52,856 bases of DNA from a virus. A program made the position numbers and the translations under genes. How positions within the stretch are numbered: position 1 is the first letter of the stretch; every line of letters begins with the position of its first letter. The stretch spans positions 1 to 52,856 of IMG/VR virus record IMGVR_UViG_3300042691_021002. The stretch is one strand, 5' to 3'. Below are positions 21,881 to 28,091 of the stretch, in pieces. Below the pieces are notes generated by a model. It had not been told where the DNA came from. It saw only the letters and a list, made by a program, of their open reading frames with translations, and did not search any database.

Positions 21881-23419
21881 ATGAGCAACAACATCGCTAG
21901 CCAGATTCGGTTCTACAATCGTCGTGGTGTGCCTATCTTGGCTATCAACTCGGCAGACCCCATTACTCTCCTGCGTGATACAGTGCTTGCACTGGAAGAC
22001 ATGGCAGTGCTTCGGTGGGACACCGTGACAGGTATCGAACTCGGAACAAGAAAGGTAAATTATTCTGACCTGGAGGAGCCAACGGATGTAAGCAAGTCTG
22101 CCTGGGCAACTCTAGGTGAAATCATTAAGAATCTTCCAGACGGGCAACGCAAGAATGCAGTTCAAGCTAACTACCAAATGAATGGCAAGGGTAGCCTTGA
22201 CTCTGTTCTCAACACGCTGTTCTTCTGCCCAGACAGAACAATCGTATTTGTACAGCACTGCGATCAGTTACTGAATCAACTCAATGCTCATGCTGCACAG
22301 CAAGCAATCATGAACCTGCGAGATCGATTCGCTCAAGCGGGTTGTATGCTGGTACTGATCGACAATGACATCGTACTACCTGAGTGCCTACGTAGTGATG
22401 TGATCGTCATTGATGATCCATTGCCTACCAGAGACGAGATCGAAGAGTCAGTGCTAATGATTGCCGAGAATAGTTCGATCGACATCTCCGAGCAGGTCAA
22501 TGCAACTCTTGGGTCTATCGTGGATGCAGTGGCAGGCTTGCCAAAGTTTCAAGCTGAGCAGGCTCTTGCTCTCTCATACACTGCGGACGGCTTTGACTTA
22601 CCTACGCTATGGCGAGAGAAGAAGAAGCTAGTAGATCAGGCCCACGGCTTGTCGGTTCACTATGAGGGTGTAGGCTTCGATGGCGTAGGCGGCTTGCTAG
22701 GTATCAAGAATTACTTTCATCGATTGATGAATGGGCCTAAGCCACCACAGTTGATCGTGTGGATCGACGAGATTGAGAAGTCAGGTATTGCTCATACTGG
22801 CGATAGCAACGGCATCAACGCTGACGCATTGGGTTTGCTGCTGTCACACATTGAGGATCACAATTCCTACTGCGTATCACTTACGGGACTTCCTGGTACC
22901 GGCAAGTCGTTGGTAGCCAAGACTGTTGGTGTTGAGTTCAATCGCATGGTGGTACGCTTAGACATCGGTGCTATGAAGGGGTCGTATGTCGGTGAGTCAG
23001 AAGCCAGACTGCGGGCTGCTCTGCGTCTAATCTCTGCTCTGTCTCAGGACAATGCTATGTTCATTGCAACTAGCAATACCGTCTCTGGCCTAGACACTGC
23101 TCTGCGTAGCCGCTTTGTCGACACCTTCTTCTTTCCTCTACCAACCAGCGAAGAACTGGCTCCGGTATGGGAGATTCATAAACGTAAGTATGGCATGTCA
23201 GGCGATAACCCCGAAGATACTAATTGGGTAGCCCGCAATGTCAAGCAGTGTGTAGAGCGTGCCTATAGGCTCGGCATGGACCTTGAGGAGGCAGCAGAGA
23301 CAGTGATACCTACTGGTGTTGCCATGTCTCATGAGGTCAGCAAGTTGAACGAGCAGGCACACGGTCGATTCTTGTCAGCAACCACTGGCTTCCGCTACGA
23401 ATACGAGGGAGCCTTCTAA
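21881..23419 (+). CDS. Ycf46-like AAA+ ATPase with permuted Walker motifs
   Basis: 512 aa. N-terminal domain (about 1-250) has the RecA-like 'GVPILAINSADPITLLRD' start of Ycf46 proteins. The C-terminal ATPase has its motifs in unusual order: LIVWIDEIEK (Walker B-like, 291-300) comes before GLPGTGKS (Walker A, 336-343), which is followed by MKGSYVGESEARLR and then directly by sensor 1 FIATSN (394-399) and LRSRF (about 408-412). In ordinary Ycf46 the IDEIEK strand lies between VGESE and sensor 1; here that segment is absent there. All catalytic residues remain. Substrate unknown; it follows the DUF1257/DUF2997 gene that pairs with Ycf46 elsewhere. Confidence 0.8.
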   Translation: MSNNIASQIRFYNRRGVPILAINSADPITLLRDTVLALEDMAVLRWDTVTGIELGTRKVNYSDLEEPTDVSKSAWATLGEIIKNLPDGQRKNAVQANYQMNGKGSLDSVLNTLFFCPDRTIVFVQHCDQLLNQLNAHAAQQAIMNLRDRFAQAGCMLVLIDNDIVLPECLRSDVIVIDDPLPTRDEIEESVLMIAENSSIDISEQVNATLGSIVDAVAGLPKFQAEQALALSYTADGFDLPTLWREKKKLVDQAHGLSVHYEGVGFDGVGGLLGIKNYFHRLMNGPKPPQLIVWIDEIEKSGIAHTGDSNGINADALGLLLSHIEDHNSYCVSLTGLPGTGKSLVAKTVGVEFNRMVVRLDIGAMKGSYVGESEARLRAALRLISALSQDNAMFIATSNTVSGLDTALRSRFVDTFFFPLPTSEELAPVWEIHKRKYGMSGDNPEDTNWVARNVKQCVERAYRLGMDLEEAAETVIPTGVAMSHEVSKLNEQAHGRFLSATTGFRYEYEGAF

Positions 23420-23564
23420 GCCTGTCGTTGGACGGTGCGACCCGTAGGATCAGGGCTGCTTGATCTAATGTCGTGGTAAGTCGTGAGAGCCGAGTTCGTC
23501 ATAGCTCAATCCACGAACCTGTGCGTGTGCGCGGTTGTCCCGATGCGTCATTCGGGACTTTTTT
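23420..23564 (+). ncRNA. structured 3' region or small RNA ending in terminator
   Basis: No open frame in this stretch after the ATPase stop. It can fold into GTCG/CGAC (23425-23442), GATCA/TGATC (about 23448-23465), GTTCGT/ACGAAC (about 23496-23518) and the terminator stem. This could be a structured 3' UTR or a small RNA released from it; no known family recognised. Confidence 0.4.
23537..23564 (+). terminator. intrinsic terminator after the Ycf46-like gene
   Basis: GTCCCGA / TCGGGAC with an 8-nt loop (itself partly pairing) followed by TTTTTT. It ends the 20.6-23.4 kb unit. Confidence 0.9.
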
Positions 23565-23574
23565 CTTTTAACTC

Positions 23575-23604
23575 TTGACAGTATTGACGGCACTACGCTA
23601 GGAT
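23575..23604 (+). promoter_or_regulatory. sigma70-like promoter
   Basis: TTGACA (23575-23580), 18-bp spacer, TAGGAT (23599-23604), directly after the terminator and 31 bp before ATG 23635. GGATTGCAATAC at the -10 resembles the CAATAC half-site seen at 27461. Confidence 0.65.
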
Positions 23605-23634
23605 TGCAATACATTATTCCATAAGGAGGGAAGC

Positions 23635-23955
23635 ATGGAACGTGTACTAACGACCGACGAATTGATTCTGATTGAGGCTGTTAAGGTAAGCATAGGCTGG
23701 GGAAGGATTGTTGAGAACAACTCGGTAGCGGGCATCTATAACCTATTAAAGATCAGCCCAGATAACGATGAAGAGATCGACACTGTAGATAGTTTTCTGC
23801 GTGGCGATCTAAAGATTATGGACATGGTACGAAAGCTCAAGGTGGAGATCAGGGATGGGCAAGAAGATCAACGGGTGCCAGAAGGGGAAAGTGGGGGAGA
23901 GGGAACTGAAGGAGGAACTGAACAGGATCCTTGGGACGACGACGAGACGAACTAG
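23635..23955 (+). CDS. hypothetical protein with acidic tail
   Basis: 106 aa, AAGGAGGG precedes the ATG. A helical domain (residues 1-70) is followed by a Gly/Glu-rich acidic tail (GEDQ..EGESGGEGTEGG..DDDETN) encoded in the 101 nt that also encode the start of the nuclease in another frame. Family unknown; the acidic tail may be a by-product of the overlap. Confidence 0.6.
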   Translation: MERVLTTDELILIEAVKVSIGWGRIVENNSVAGIYNLLKISPDNDEEIDTVDSFLRGDLKIMDMVRKLKVEIRDGQEDQRVPEGESGGEGTEGGTEQDPWDDDETN

Positions 23956-24298
23956 CCAGTATTGTGGGCAGACGGGAGAAGCCAGTGATTTAGTTGGTAT
24001 CCCTGGAATCCACATTGAGTGCAAGCGTGTCGAGTCTCTTAATATCAACGCCGCTATTACGCAGGCAGTTAGGGACAGTCAAGGAAAGAACTGTCCTGTA
24101 GTCTTCCATCGCAAGAACCGCAAGCCCTGGCTTGTTACGTTCCGACTGGATGACATCATTGACTTCATCACTACTATTAGTCGAGCAATTCCCCATGTCA
24201 ATCAATGCTGCCAACAGAGTGCGACTATTGAATCTATTGCGCCGGATGTCGCACGTAATTCCCAGTGTTTCCCCAAAGGAAGTGCTAACCAAGATTAA
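23855..24298 (+). CDS. PDDEXK-type nuclease, putative Holliday junction resolvase-like
   Basis: 147 aa. KGKVGERELKEELNR gives E15/E17, 'SQYCGQTGEASDLVGIPG' gives D45, and HIECKR gives E55-x-K57: the E...D...ExK core of PDDEXK nucleases, followed by 'AITQAVRDSQGKNCPVVFHRKNRKPWLVTF', the usual QA-helix and strand of phage Hjc-like resolvases. Likely acts on branched or recombination intermediates. Its 5' 101 nt and 3' 104 nt overlap the genes on both sides in other frames; the last 35 residues look unstructured. Confidence 0.75.
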   Translation: MGKKINGCQKGKVGERELKEELNRILGTTTRRTSQYCGQTGEASDLVGIPGIHIECKRVESLNINAAITQAVRDSQGKNCPVVFHRKNRKPWLVTFRLDDIIDFITTISRAIPHVNQCCQQSATIESIAPDVARNSQCFPKGSANQD

Positions 24299-25274
24299 GC
24301 TTGTATTCGGGCAGGATAGTCTTGAGATAATTGGGACCGATCTCAATCAGAATCTTAAGATCACAACGCCATGCGAAAGTGACGAGCCTGGAATAGCTTT
24401 GGTTAGCTACGAAAACCTAAAGGCAATTATCTCCAAGATGTCTGGAGAGATGATTAACTTTAGCTTTGCTCAAGGCAAGGTAATTGTTAGTGATAACTTT
24501 AGCTCGTTTGAGTTAGGAGGTCACTGTGACATTGACGAGTTTCCTGGATTCGGCAGTTTTCCCTCATGCGAAATATTTAGTTTTCCAGTGGATAAGTTGG
24601 TGACGATCGTTGATTCGATTGCGCACTGCATGGACAAGGAATCTACTAGATACTCACTGGGATCTGTGCAAATTTGTGGCATTAGAGAGCAAGGGGTTAT
24701 TAAGCTCACGGCCACGGATGGCCGCCGCATTTCGTTGTTTAAGTCTGCCTGCGAAGGCATAGGATCATTCTCTGCAATGATTCCTCACAATGTAGTCAAG
24801 GCAATACCAGCAATCCTTGGAGGGCTGGATGGGGACTGCATGATTAGAATCGATCCGTCTTGGCTAATGATCGAAACTCCGCATATCGTTTATCTGTGCA
24901 GGCAATCAGAGGGAAGGTTTCCTAACTGCCAAAGGTTTGAGAAGCAATTCGAAGAAGCCAATCTTGTTGAGCTAGACCTTGCTGCCATGAGAGCTATTGC
25001 CAGCCAAGGCTTGGCGGTATCAGAGAACGATGAAACAGGATTGAGCTTGCACTTCGATGGTCAAAGCGTGACAGCTAGCCATCATACTCAGAAAGCCAAG
25101 TTTAGGGCAACGATTCCACTTGCTCACCCAGAAGCGTCGGTAATCGTCAACGCTCAGTATTTGCACCAAGCTTTATCTAACTGCAAGAGTGCCAGTCTAC
25201 AGGTTGTAGACAACACTGTAACTATTCAAAGGGACAAGGAAGTCTACGAATGCATAATGGGAATGGCAAAATAG
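24195..25274 (+). CDS. DNA polymerase III beta sliding clamp, second copy
   Basis: 359 aa from ATG 24195. Clamp hallmarks: 'MDKESTRYSLGSVQICG', KLTATDGRRISLF and 'QSEGRFPNCQRFE', in the same order as the first clamp. The two proteins are clearly diverged, not a recent duplication. The C-terminal pocket strand reads YECIMGMAK instead of a MPMRL-like end, so partner binding may differ. A second clamp in one phage is unusual; it could be specialised for another polymerase, or form a mixed ring. It starts within the nuclease gene and overlaps the next gene by 25 nt. Confidence 0.85.
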   Translation: MSINAANRVRLLNLLRRMSHVIPSVSPKEVLTKIKLVFGQDSLEIIGTDLNQNLKITTPCESDEPGIALVSYENLKAIISKMSGEMINFSFAQGKVIVSDNFSSFELGGHCDIDEFPGFGSFPSCEIFSFPVDKLVTIVDSIAHCMDKESTRYSLGSVQICGIREQGVIKLTATDGRRISLFKSACEGIGSFSAMIPHNVVKAIPAILGGLDGDCMIRIDPSWLMIETPHIVYLCRQSEGRFPNCQRFEKQFEEANLVELDLAAMRAIASQGLAVSENDETGLSLHFDGQSVTASHHTQKAKFRATIPLAHPEASVIVNAQYLHQALSNCKSASLQVVDNTVTIQRDKEVYECIMGMAK

Positions 25275-25525
25275 GACGAAAGGTTCAGGAGCAGAAGCGT
25301 GCATTAGCAGCAGCCAATCGCATGCATCAACCTTGGCCGAGCTATCTTGACTACGAGAACGACGAAGACTTTTGGGACTGGTATACAGGGCAACACCTTC
25401 CAAGTCCTGAAGAAATTTTTCTATTGGAAATGAAACTAATCGATCGACGCATTGAGCAACACAAGGAGTATGAGCGTGACGGACTTGAAGAACTATCACG
25501 AATTATGTTTAAGAACAGAGGCTGA
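25250..25525 (+). CDS. hypothetical protein
   Basis: 91 aa, AGGAAG upstream of the ATG inside the clamp gene. Basic N-terminus (NGKIGRKVQEQKRALAAANR), then PWPSYLDYENDEDFWDWYTG and a helical end. Ends 50 nt inside the next gene. Unknown. Confidence 0.6.
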   Translation: MHNGNGKIGRKVQEQKRALAAANRMHQPWPSYLDYENDEDFWDWYTGQHLPSPEEIFLLEMKLIDRRIEQHKEYERDGLEELSRIMFKNRG

Positions 25526-26063
25526 TGATCACGCTATGCAGTCGGCTCGCATTCTTGAGTGCAATGGAATCCTAGTCAATCTGCTCGTTAGCTTCTGTGA
25601 TACGGCAGGCGGACTTGATGTTCTCAAGAAGCATGTTTATTACGGCAAGCCGCTAAGCGATAGGGACAAGGCGATCAAGGACAGCATTCCTGGTGAACTT
25701 GACTCAGTACAAAGACAACGGTTGTCTGAGCGCATACGTCTTGTACATGGAATCATTGGAATGATCACTGAATGCGGAGAGCTAGTAGATCAGTTAATGA
25801 ATCATATTGCTGCCGGAGAAACTTTGGATCAGGTAAATATCCTAGAGGAATGCTGCGACGTTGACTGGTACAAGAACTTGTGCCTAGACGCTGCTGGCTA
25901 TACTGCCGCCGATGTGCCCACCACCTTGATCCCAAAGCTAGAAGTGCGATATGCCAAAAAACAATTCAACGCCAAGCAAGCCATCGAAAGAGATCTCAGC
26001 GCCGAACGAGCAAGCCTGGAAGCCAACGCTACAGGAGATAAGGAAAAGACTCAAGGAAATTAA
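25476..26063 (+). CDS. MazG-like all-alpha NTP pyrophosphohydrolase
   Basis: 195 aa from GTG 25476 (AAGGAG at 7-nt spacing; ATG 25470 is too close). 'RLVHGIIGMITECGELVDQL', then VNILEECCDVDWYKNLCLDAAG and 'LIPKLEVRYAKKQFNAKQAIERDLSAE' form the E-x2-E ... E-x2-D helical core and the C-terminal RYP-like substrate segment of phage MazG-like NTP-PPases. Family role: hydrolyses nucleotides or alarmones, adjusting the nucleotide pool. A domain of about 85 aa precedes the core. Overlaps the next gene by 113 nt. Confidence 0.75.
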   Translation: MTDLKNYHELCLRTEADDHAMQSARILECNGILVNLLVSFCDTAGGLDVLKKHVYYGKPLSDRDKAIKDSIPGELDSVQRQRLSERIRLVHGIIGMITECGELVDQLMNHIAAGETLDQVNILEECCDVDWYKNLCLDAAGYTAADVPTTLIPKLEVRYAKKQFNAKQAIERDLSAERASLEANATGDKEKTQGN

Positions 26064-26199
26064 AGAGCGAAGGCGAAACGAAATTTTCGTGCCCATTAAA
26101 TACTGTAGGCTTCCAAGGCGATGCCGTAGCTGTGAAAACATGATTACTACAACGCCTTGTATCTACTGTAGGGATGTAAAAATGAGGCGTAGAAAATGA
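25951..26199 (+). CDS. small basic zinc-finger protein
   Basis: 82 aa, basic. The C-terminus holds CRSC ... CIYC, two Cys pairs separated by nine residues, which would bind one zinc. The helical Lys/Arg stretch LQEIRKRLKEIKERRRNE precedes it. The first third overlaps the NTP-PPase gene in another frame. Its stop overlaps the primase start (ATGA), so it may act with the primase; this is inferred from position. Confidence 0.6.
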   Translation: MPKNNSTPSKPSKEISAPNEQAWKPTLQEIRKRLKEIKERRRNEIFVPIKYCRLPRRCRSCENMITTTPCIYCRDVKMRRRK

Positions 26200-27059
26200 C
26201 TTATTGCATTGAGAAGCCAGTGTGTGTGATTAGATCTTATGAGCCTCCGTGTATCATGAGTTCACTTCCAAACTGGGTCGTCTGGGGCTGGTGGAATAGA
26301 GACGGTAGCAAAGTAAAAATGCCCTACAATCCAAAGACTGGCAAGGCTGCAAAGACCAATGAGCCATCAACGTGGGGTACTTACAGCGAAGCACGTTACC
26401 GATACGAGAGAAACACTAAGAGATATGCTGGCTTGGGTTTTGTCTTTTCTGAAGGAACTGGCTTATTTGGCATAGACCTAGACGGCTGCCTGGATAAGGG
26501 GCGACTTAGTAACTGGGCAATGAACATAGCCAATAACTTCCTGACCTATTCCGAGGTATCTCCTAGCGAAACAGGCATCAAGATATTTGGGATCGGAGAG
26601 GTGCCTACCGGAGTAAAGCTGAAGATCAAAGTTGCTGGCGATCCGGTTGATGGTAAGAAGCCAGGGATTGAGGTTTACGGAAAGGCTCGCCTCTTTTGCT
26701 ACACAGGTATGCGGATCTCCATGCACACCGAATTGCACGATTGCAGTAGCGAACTGTTCCGCCTAATAAAAAAAATACAACCGAAGGAAAAGCCAATTCA
26801 ACTTAGCAGGAAGAATACTAGGGAGCATGGGGTAGCCAGGGTTGAGATCGCACGCAACTGGCTTGCTAAACACGGCCCTGCTTACTCAGGTCAATTCGGT
26901 CACACACATACGTACACAGCAGCACTGGCTCTGGTAGATGGGTTTGGCCTAGACCAACAGACTGCCCTTGATCTGCTTCGCGAGTGGAACACTTCATGCG
27001 TGCCACCCTGGAGCGAAAGAGATCTGGTACGAAAGATCCAGCAAGCCAGTAGGAGATAG
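26196..27059 (+). CDS. primase-polymerase (Prim-Pol) with PriCT-like end
   Basis: 287 aa. 'PNWVVWGWWNRDGSKVKMPY' and 'TWGTYSEARYRYER' are the entry segments of bifunctional Prim-Pol proteins; GIDLDGCL (D94, D96) is the metal-binding DhD motif, and 'SPSETGIKIFG' fills the usual SxSGxGxH position, with the Gly/His replaced. The C-terminus HTYTAALALVDGFGLDQQTAL, 'LREWNTSCVPPWSERDLVRKI' matches a PriCT helical domain. No helicase domain is attached. Start ATG 26196 overlaps the previous stop; ATG 26256 is possible. Likely makes primers for phage replication. Confidence 0.8.
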   Translation: MTYCIEKPVCVIRSYEPPCIMSSLPNWVVWGWWNRDGSKVKMPYNPKTGKAAKTNEPSTWGTYSEARYRYERNTKRYAGLGFVFSEGTGLFGIDLDGCLDKGRLSNWAMNIANNFLTYSEVSPSETGIKIFGIGEVPTGVKLKIKVAGDPVDGKKPGIEVYGKARLFCYTGMRISMHTELHDCSSELFRLIKKIQPKEKPIQLSRKNTREHGVARVEIARNWLAKHGPAYSGQFGHTHTYTAALALVDGFGLDQQTALDLLREWNTSCVPPWSERDLVRKIQQASRR

Positions 27060-27082
27060 ATTACTGAAGTCACTTCAGTAAT
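27060..27082. repeat. 23-bp inverted repeat after a stop codon, copy 2
   Basis: Perfect arms ATTACTGAAGT / ACTTCAGTAAT around one central C, beginning on the base after the primase TAG. It differs from the copy at 5429 only at the first base. Confidence 0.75.
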
Positions 27083-27121
27083 GAGCATACCTTGAAAGTG
27101 GTATTTGATAGGGGATTGAGT

Positions 27122-27143
27122 TCACTGAAGTCGTCTTCAGTAA
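27122..27143. repeat. inverted repeat, copy 3 (diverged)
   Basis: ACTGAAG-TCGT-CTTCAGT, with the same arms and a wider centre, 40 bp after copy 2 and 37 bp before ATG 27179. Confidence 0.6.
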
Positions 27144-27178
27144 TTACCACCCCCAGTTAGTAGTGAAGGAGCGAAGAG

Positions 27179-27412
27179 ATGCCAAAGAAAGCGGCTAGTC
27201 AGCCAGCTAAGGGCAAGGCAGTGGCTGTGAAGGTCGACGGTAAGAAGCGAAGTGTAGGGCAGGCTGGCGTTACGCCTAAACCTGGAACCGCCAAAGGCGA
27301 TGCCTACTGTGCTCGCTCAGCAAAGATCCCCAAGTGCGACAATCCTCCATGCGCCAATGACATAAGCAGAAAGAGATGGGCCTGCAAAGGTTCCAAGAGC
27401 ATGAAGAAATAA
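27179..27412 (+). CDS. conserved small Lys-rich phage protein
   Basis: 77 aa, GAAGGAG precedes the ATG. A disordered basic N-terminus (KKAASQPAKGKAVAVKVDGK) leads into 'PGTAKGDAYCARSAKI ... DNPPCANDISRKRWACKGSKS'. The GDAYCARS and SRKRWxCKGxKS motifs define a small phage family, often encoded near structural or packaging genes; function unknown. Four Cys may bind zinc. Confidence 0.7.
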   Translation: MPKKAASQPAKGKAVAVKVDGKKRSVGQAGVTPKPGTAKGDAYCARSAKIPKCDNPPCANDISRKRWACKGSKSMKK

Positions 27413-27454
27413 TTTCATTGTCATGGAATAAATCTTAAAGCTTTTCACTCTAAG

Positions 27455-27470
27455 GTATTGTCCGCAATAC
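27455..27470. promoter_or_regulatory. inverted repeat, candidate operator
   Basis: Perfect GTATTG-TCCG-CAATAC. The right arm continues as CAATACGTCG, which on the other strand reads CGACGTATTG, the motif also found near 1835, 3410 and 20561. It may be the site of the XRE regulator. Confidence 0.5.
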
Positions 27471-27550
27471 GTCGTGATTACTAAACTGTACTAGCTGACC
27501 TGCCATGTGTAGGGACAGTAACGTGCCCGTCGCAAGGCGGGTACAGCACG

Positions 27551-27619
27551 CAGGCTATAGCTCAAACGGAAGAGCGTAGGGTCGCCCCCTAATATGCAGG
27601 TTCGAATCCTGCTGGCTTG
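27551..27619 (+). tRNA. tRNA-Ala-like gene, anticodon CGC uncertain
   Basis: Acceptor CAGGCTA (27551-27557) pairs fully with TGGCTTG (27613-27619) and includes a G3-U70 wobble, the identity mark of tRNA-Ala. D-arm GCTC/GAGC, T-arm GCAGG-TTCGAAT-CCTGC (27596-27612). The anticodon arm folds best as TAGGG-TCGCC-CCCTA with a 5-nt loop; opening one pair gives a 7-nt loop GTCGCCC with U33 and anticodon CGC (Ala). Position 37 would be C, and the variable loop is 3-4 nt, both atypical. No CCA encoded. Confidence 0.65.
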
Positions 27620-27680
27620 CTTGAATTCAATGTTGTTTAATCTACATCGGTAGTGTTGATAGGAGAGATAAGAAGCCAGT

Positions 27681-27719
27681 GGTGTGGGGTTAGATCCTTC
27701 TAGCTCTGCACCTTTTTTT
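27681..27719 (+). terminator. strong intrinsic terminator
   Basis: 14 consecutive pairs (including G-U) between GGTGTGGGGTTAGA and TCTAGCTCTGCACC around loop TCCT, followed by seven Ts. It separates the tRNA-like gene from the structured stretch downstream. Confidence 0.9.
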
Positions 27720-28080
27720 GTTAGGTAGTGCAATATGTTCGTGGTGAACAATAGGGTTCCGTCTAACTGGATGTTATCCCTGGTAGGTGTTGTTAAACAC
27801 AGGCCGAAAAGATGCAGTTAATAAAGATCCTCAGCTTGCACCTGAGTAAACCTAGTAACGATGTGTGAAACCCAGGCAACGGAAGGTAATGGATCCCGAA
27901 GACGCTACGTCCTGGTTATAAGTCATGCCGAGCAATCGGTCCCCACATAAGCACAGAGAAGCTAGTCAACATCACCACAGTGGCTATGTCATAGCGCCAC
28001 CCCTTAATGACAAGGGAAGCGTTGCGCATTGTCTTGAGTTCACTCACTACTTACCGAGTAGACAGGAATCAGTCTAGCAC
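27720..28080 (+). ncRNA. candidate large structured noncoding RNA
   Basis: About 360 nt with no open frame and many compact helices: TGTTC-GTGGT-GAACA (27736-27750); TTCCGT (27757-27762) with ACGGAA (27879-27884), enclosing GGAT-GTT-ATCC (27769-27779), CCTGG (27779-27783) with CCAGG (27872-27876), GTGTT-GTTA-AACAC (27787-27800) and CTCAG/CTGAG (27830-27846). The loop of the last, TTGCAC (27836-27841), can pair with GTGCAA (27728-27733), a 6-bp pseudoknot. Then GACG-CTA-CGTC (27901-27911), CCGA-GCAA-TCGG (27928-27939, GNRA loop), GTGGC...GCCAC (27980-28000), CCCTT/AAGGG (28001-28016) and CTACT/AGTAG (28047-28061). The tRNA-adjacent, phage setting recalls GOLLD or ROOL RNAs, but I cannot confirm membership. 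Confidence 0.55.
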
Positions 28081-28091
28081 AAGGATTGGAC

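Larger units (their letters stand above)
27413..28091 (+). other. 679-bp gene-free stretch with RNA genes
   Basis: No plausible coding frame on either strand. It contains, in order: an inverted repeat GTATTG-TCCG-CAATAC (27455-27470), a tRNA-like element (27551-27619), a 14-bp terminator stem with a T-run (27681-27719), and a densely foldable stretch to 28080. Confidence 0.7.

Noticed and set aside
27640-27715. A possible third tRNA (GGGGTTAGATCC looks like a T-arm)
   Set aside because: No matching acceptor or D-arm upstream; the whole segment pairs as a 14-bp terminator stem with a T-run.
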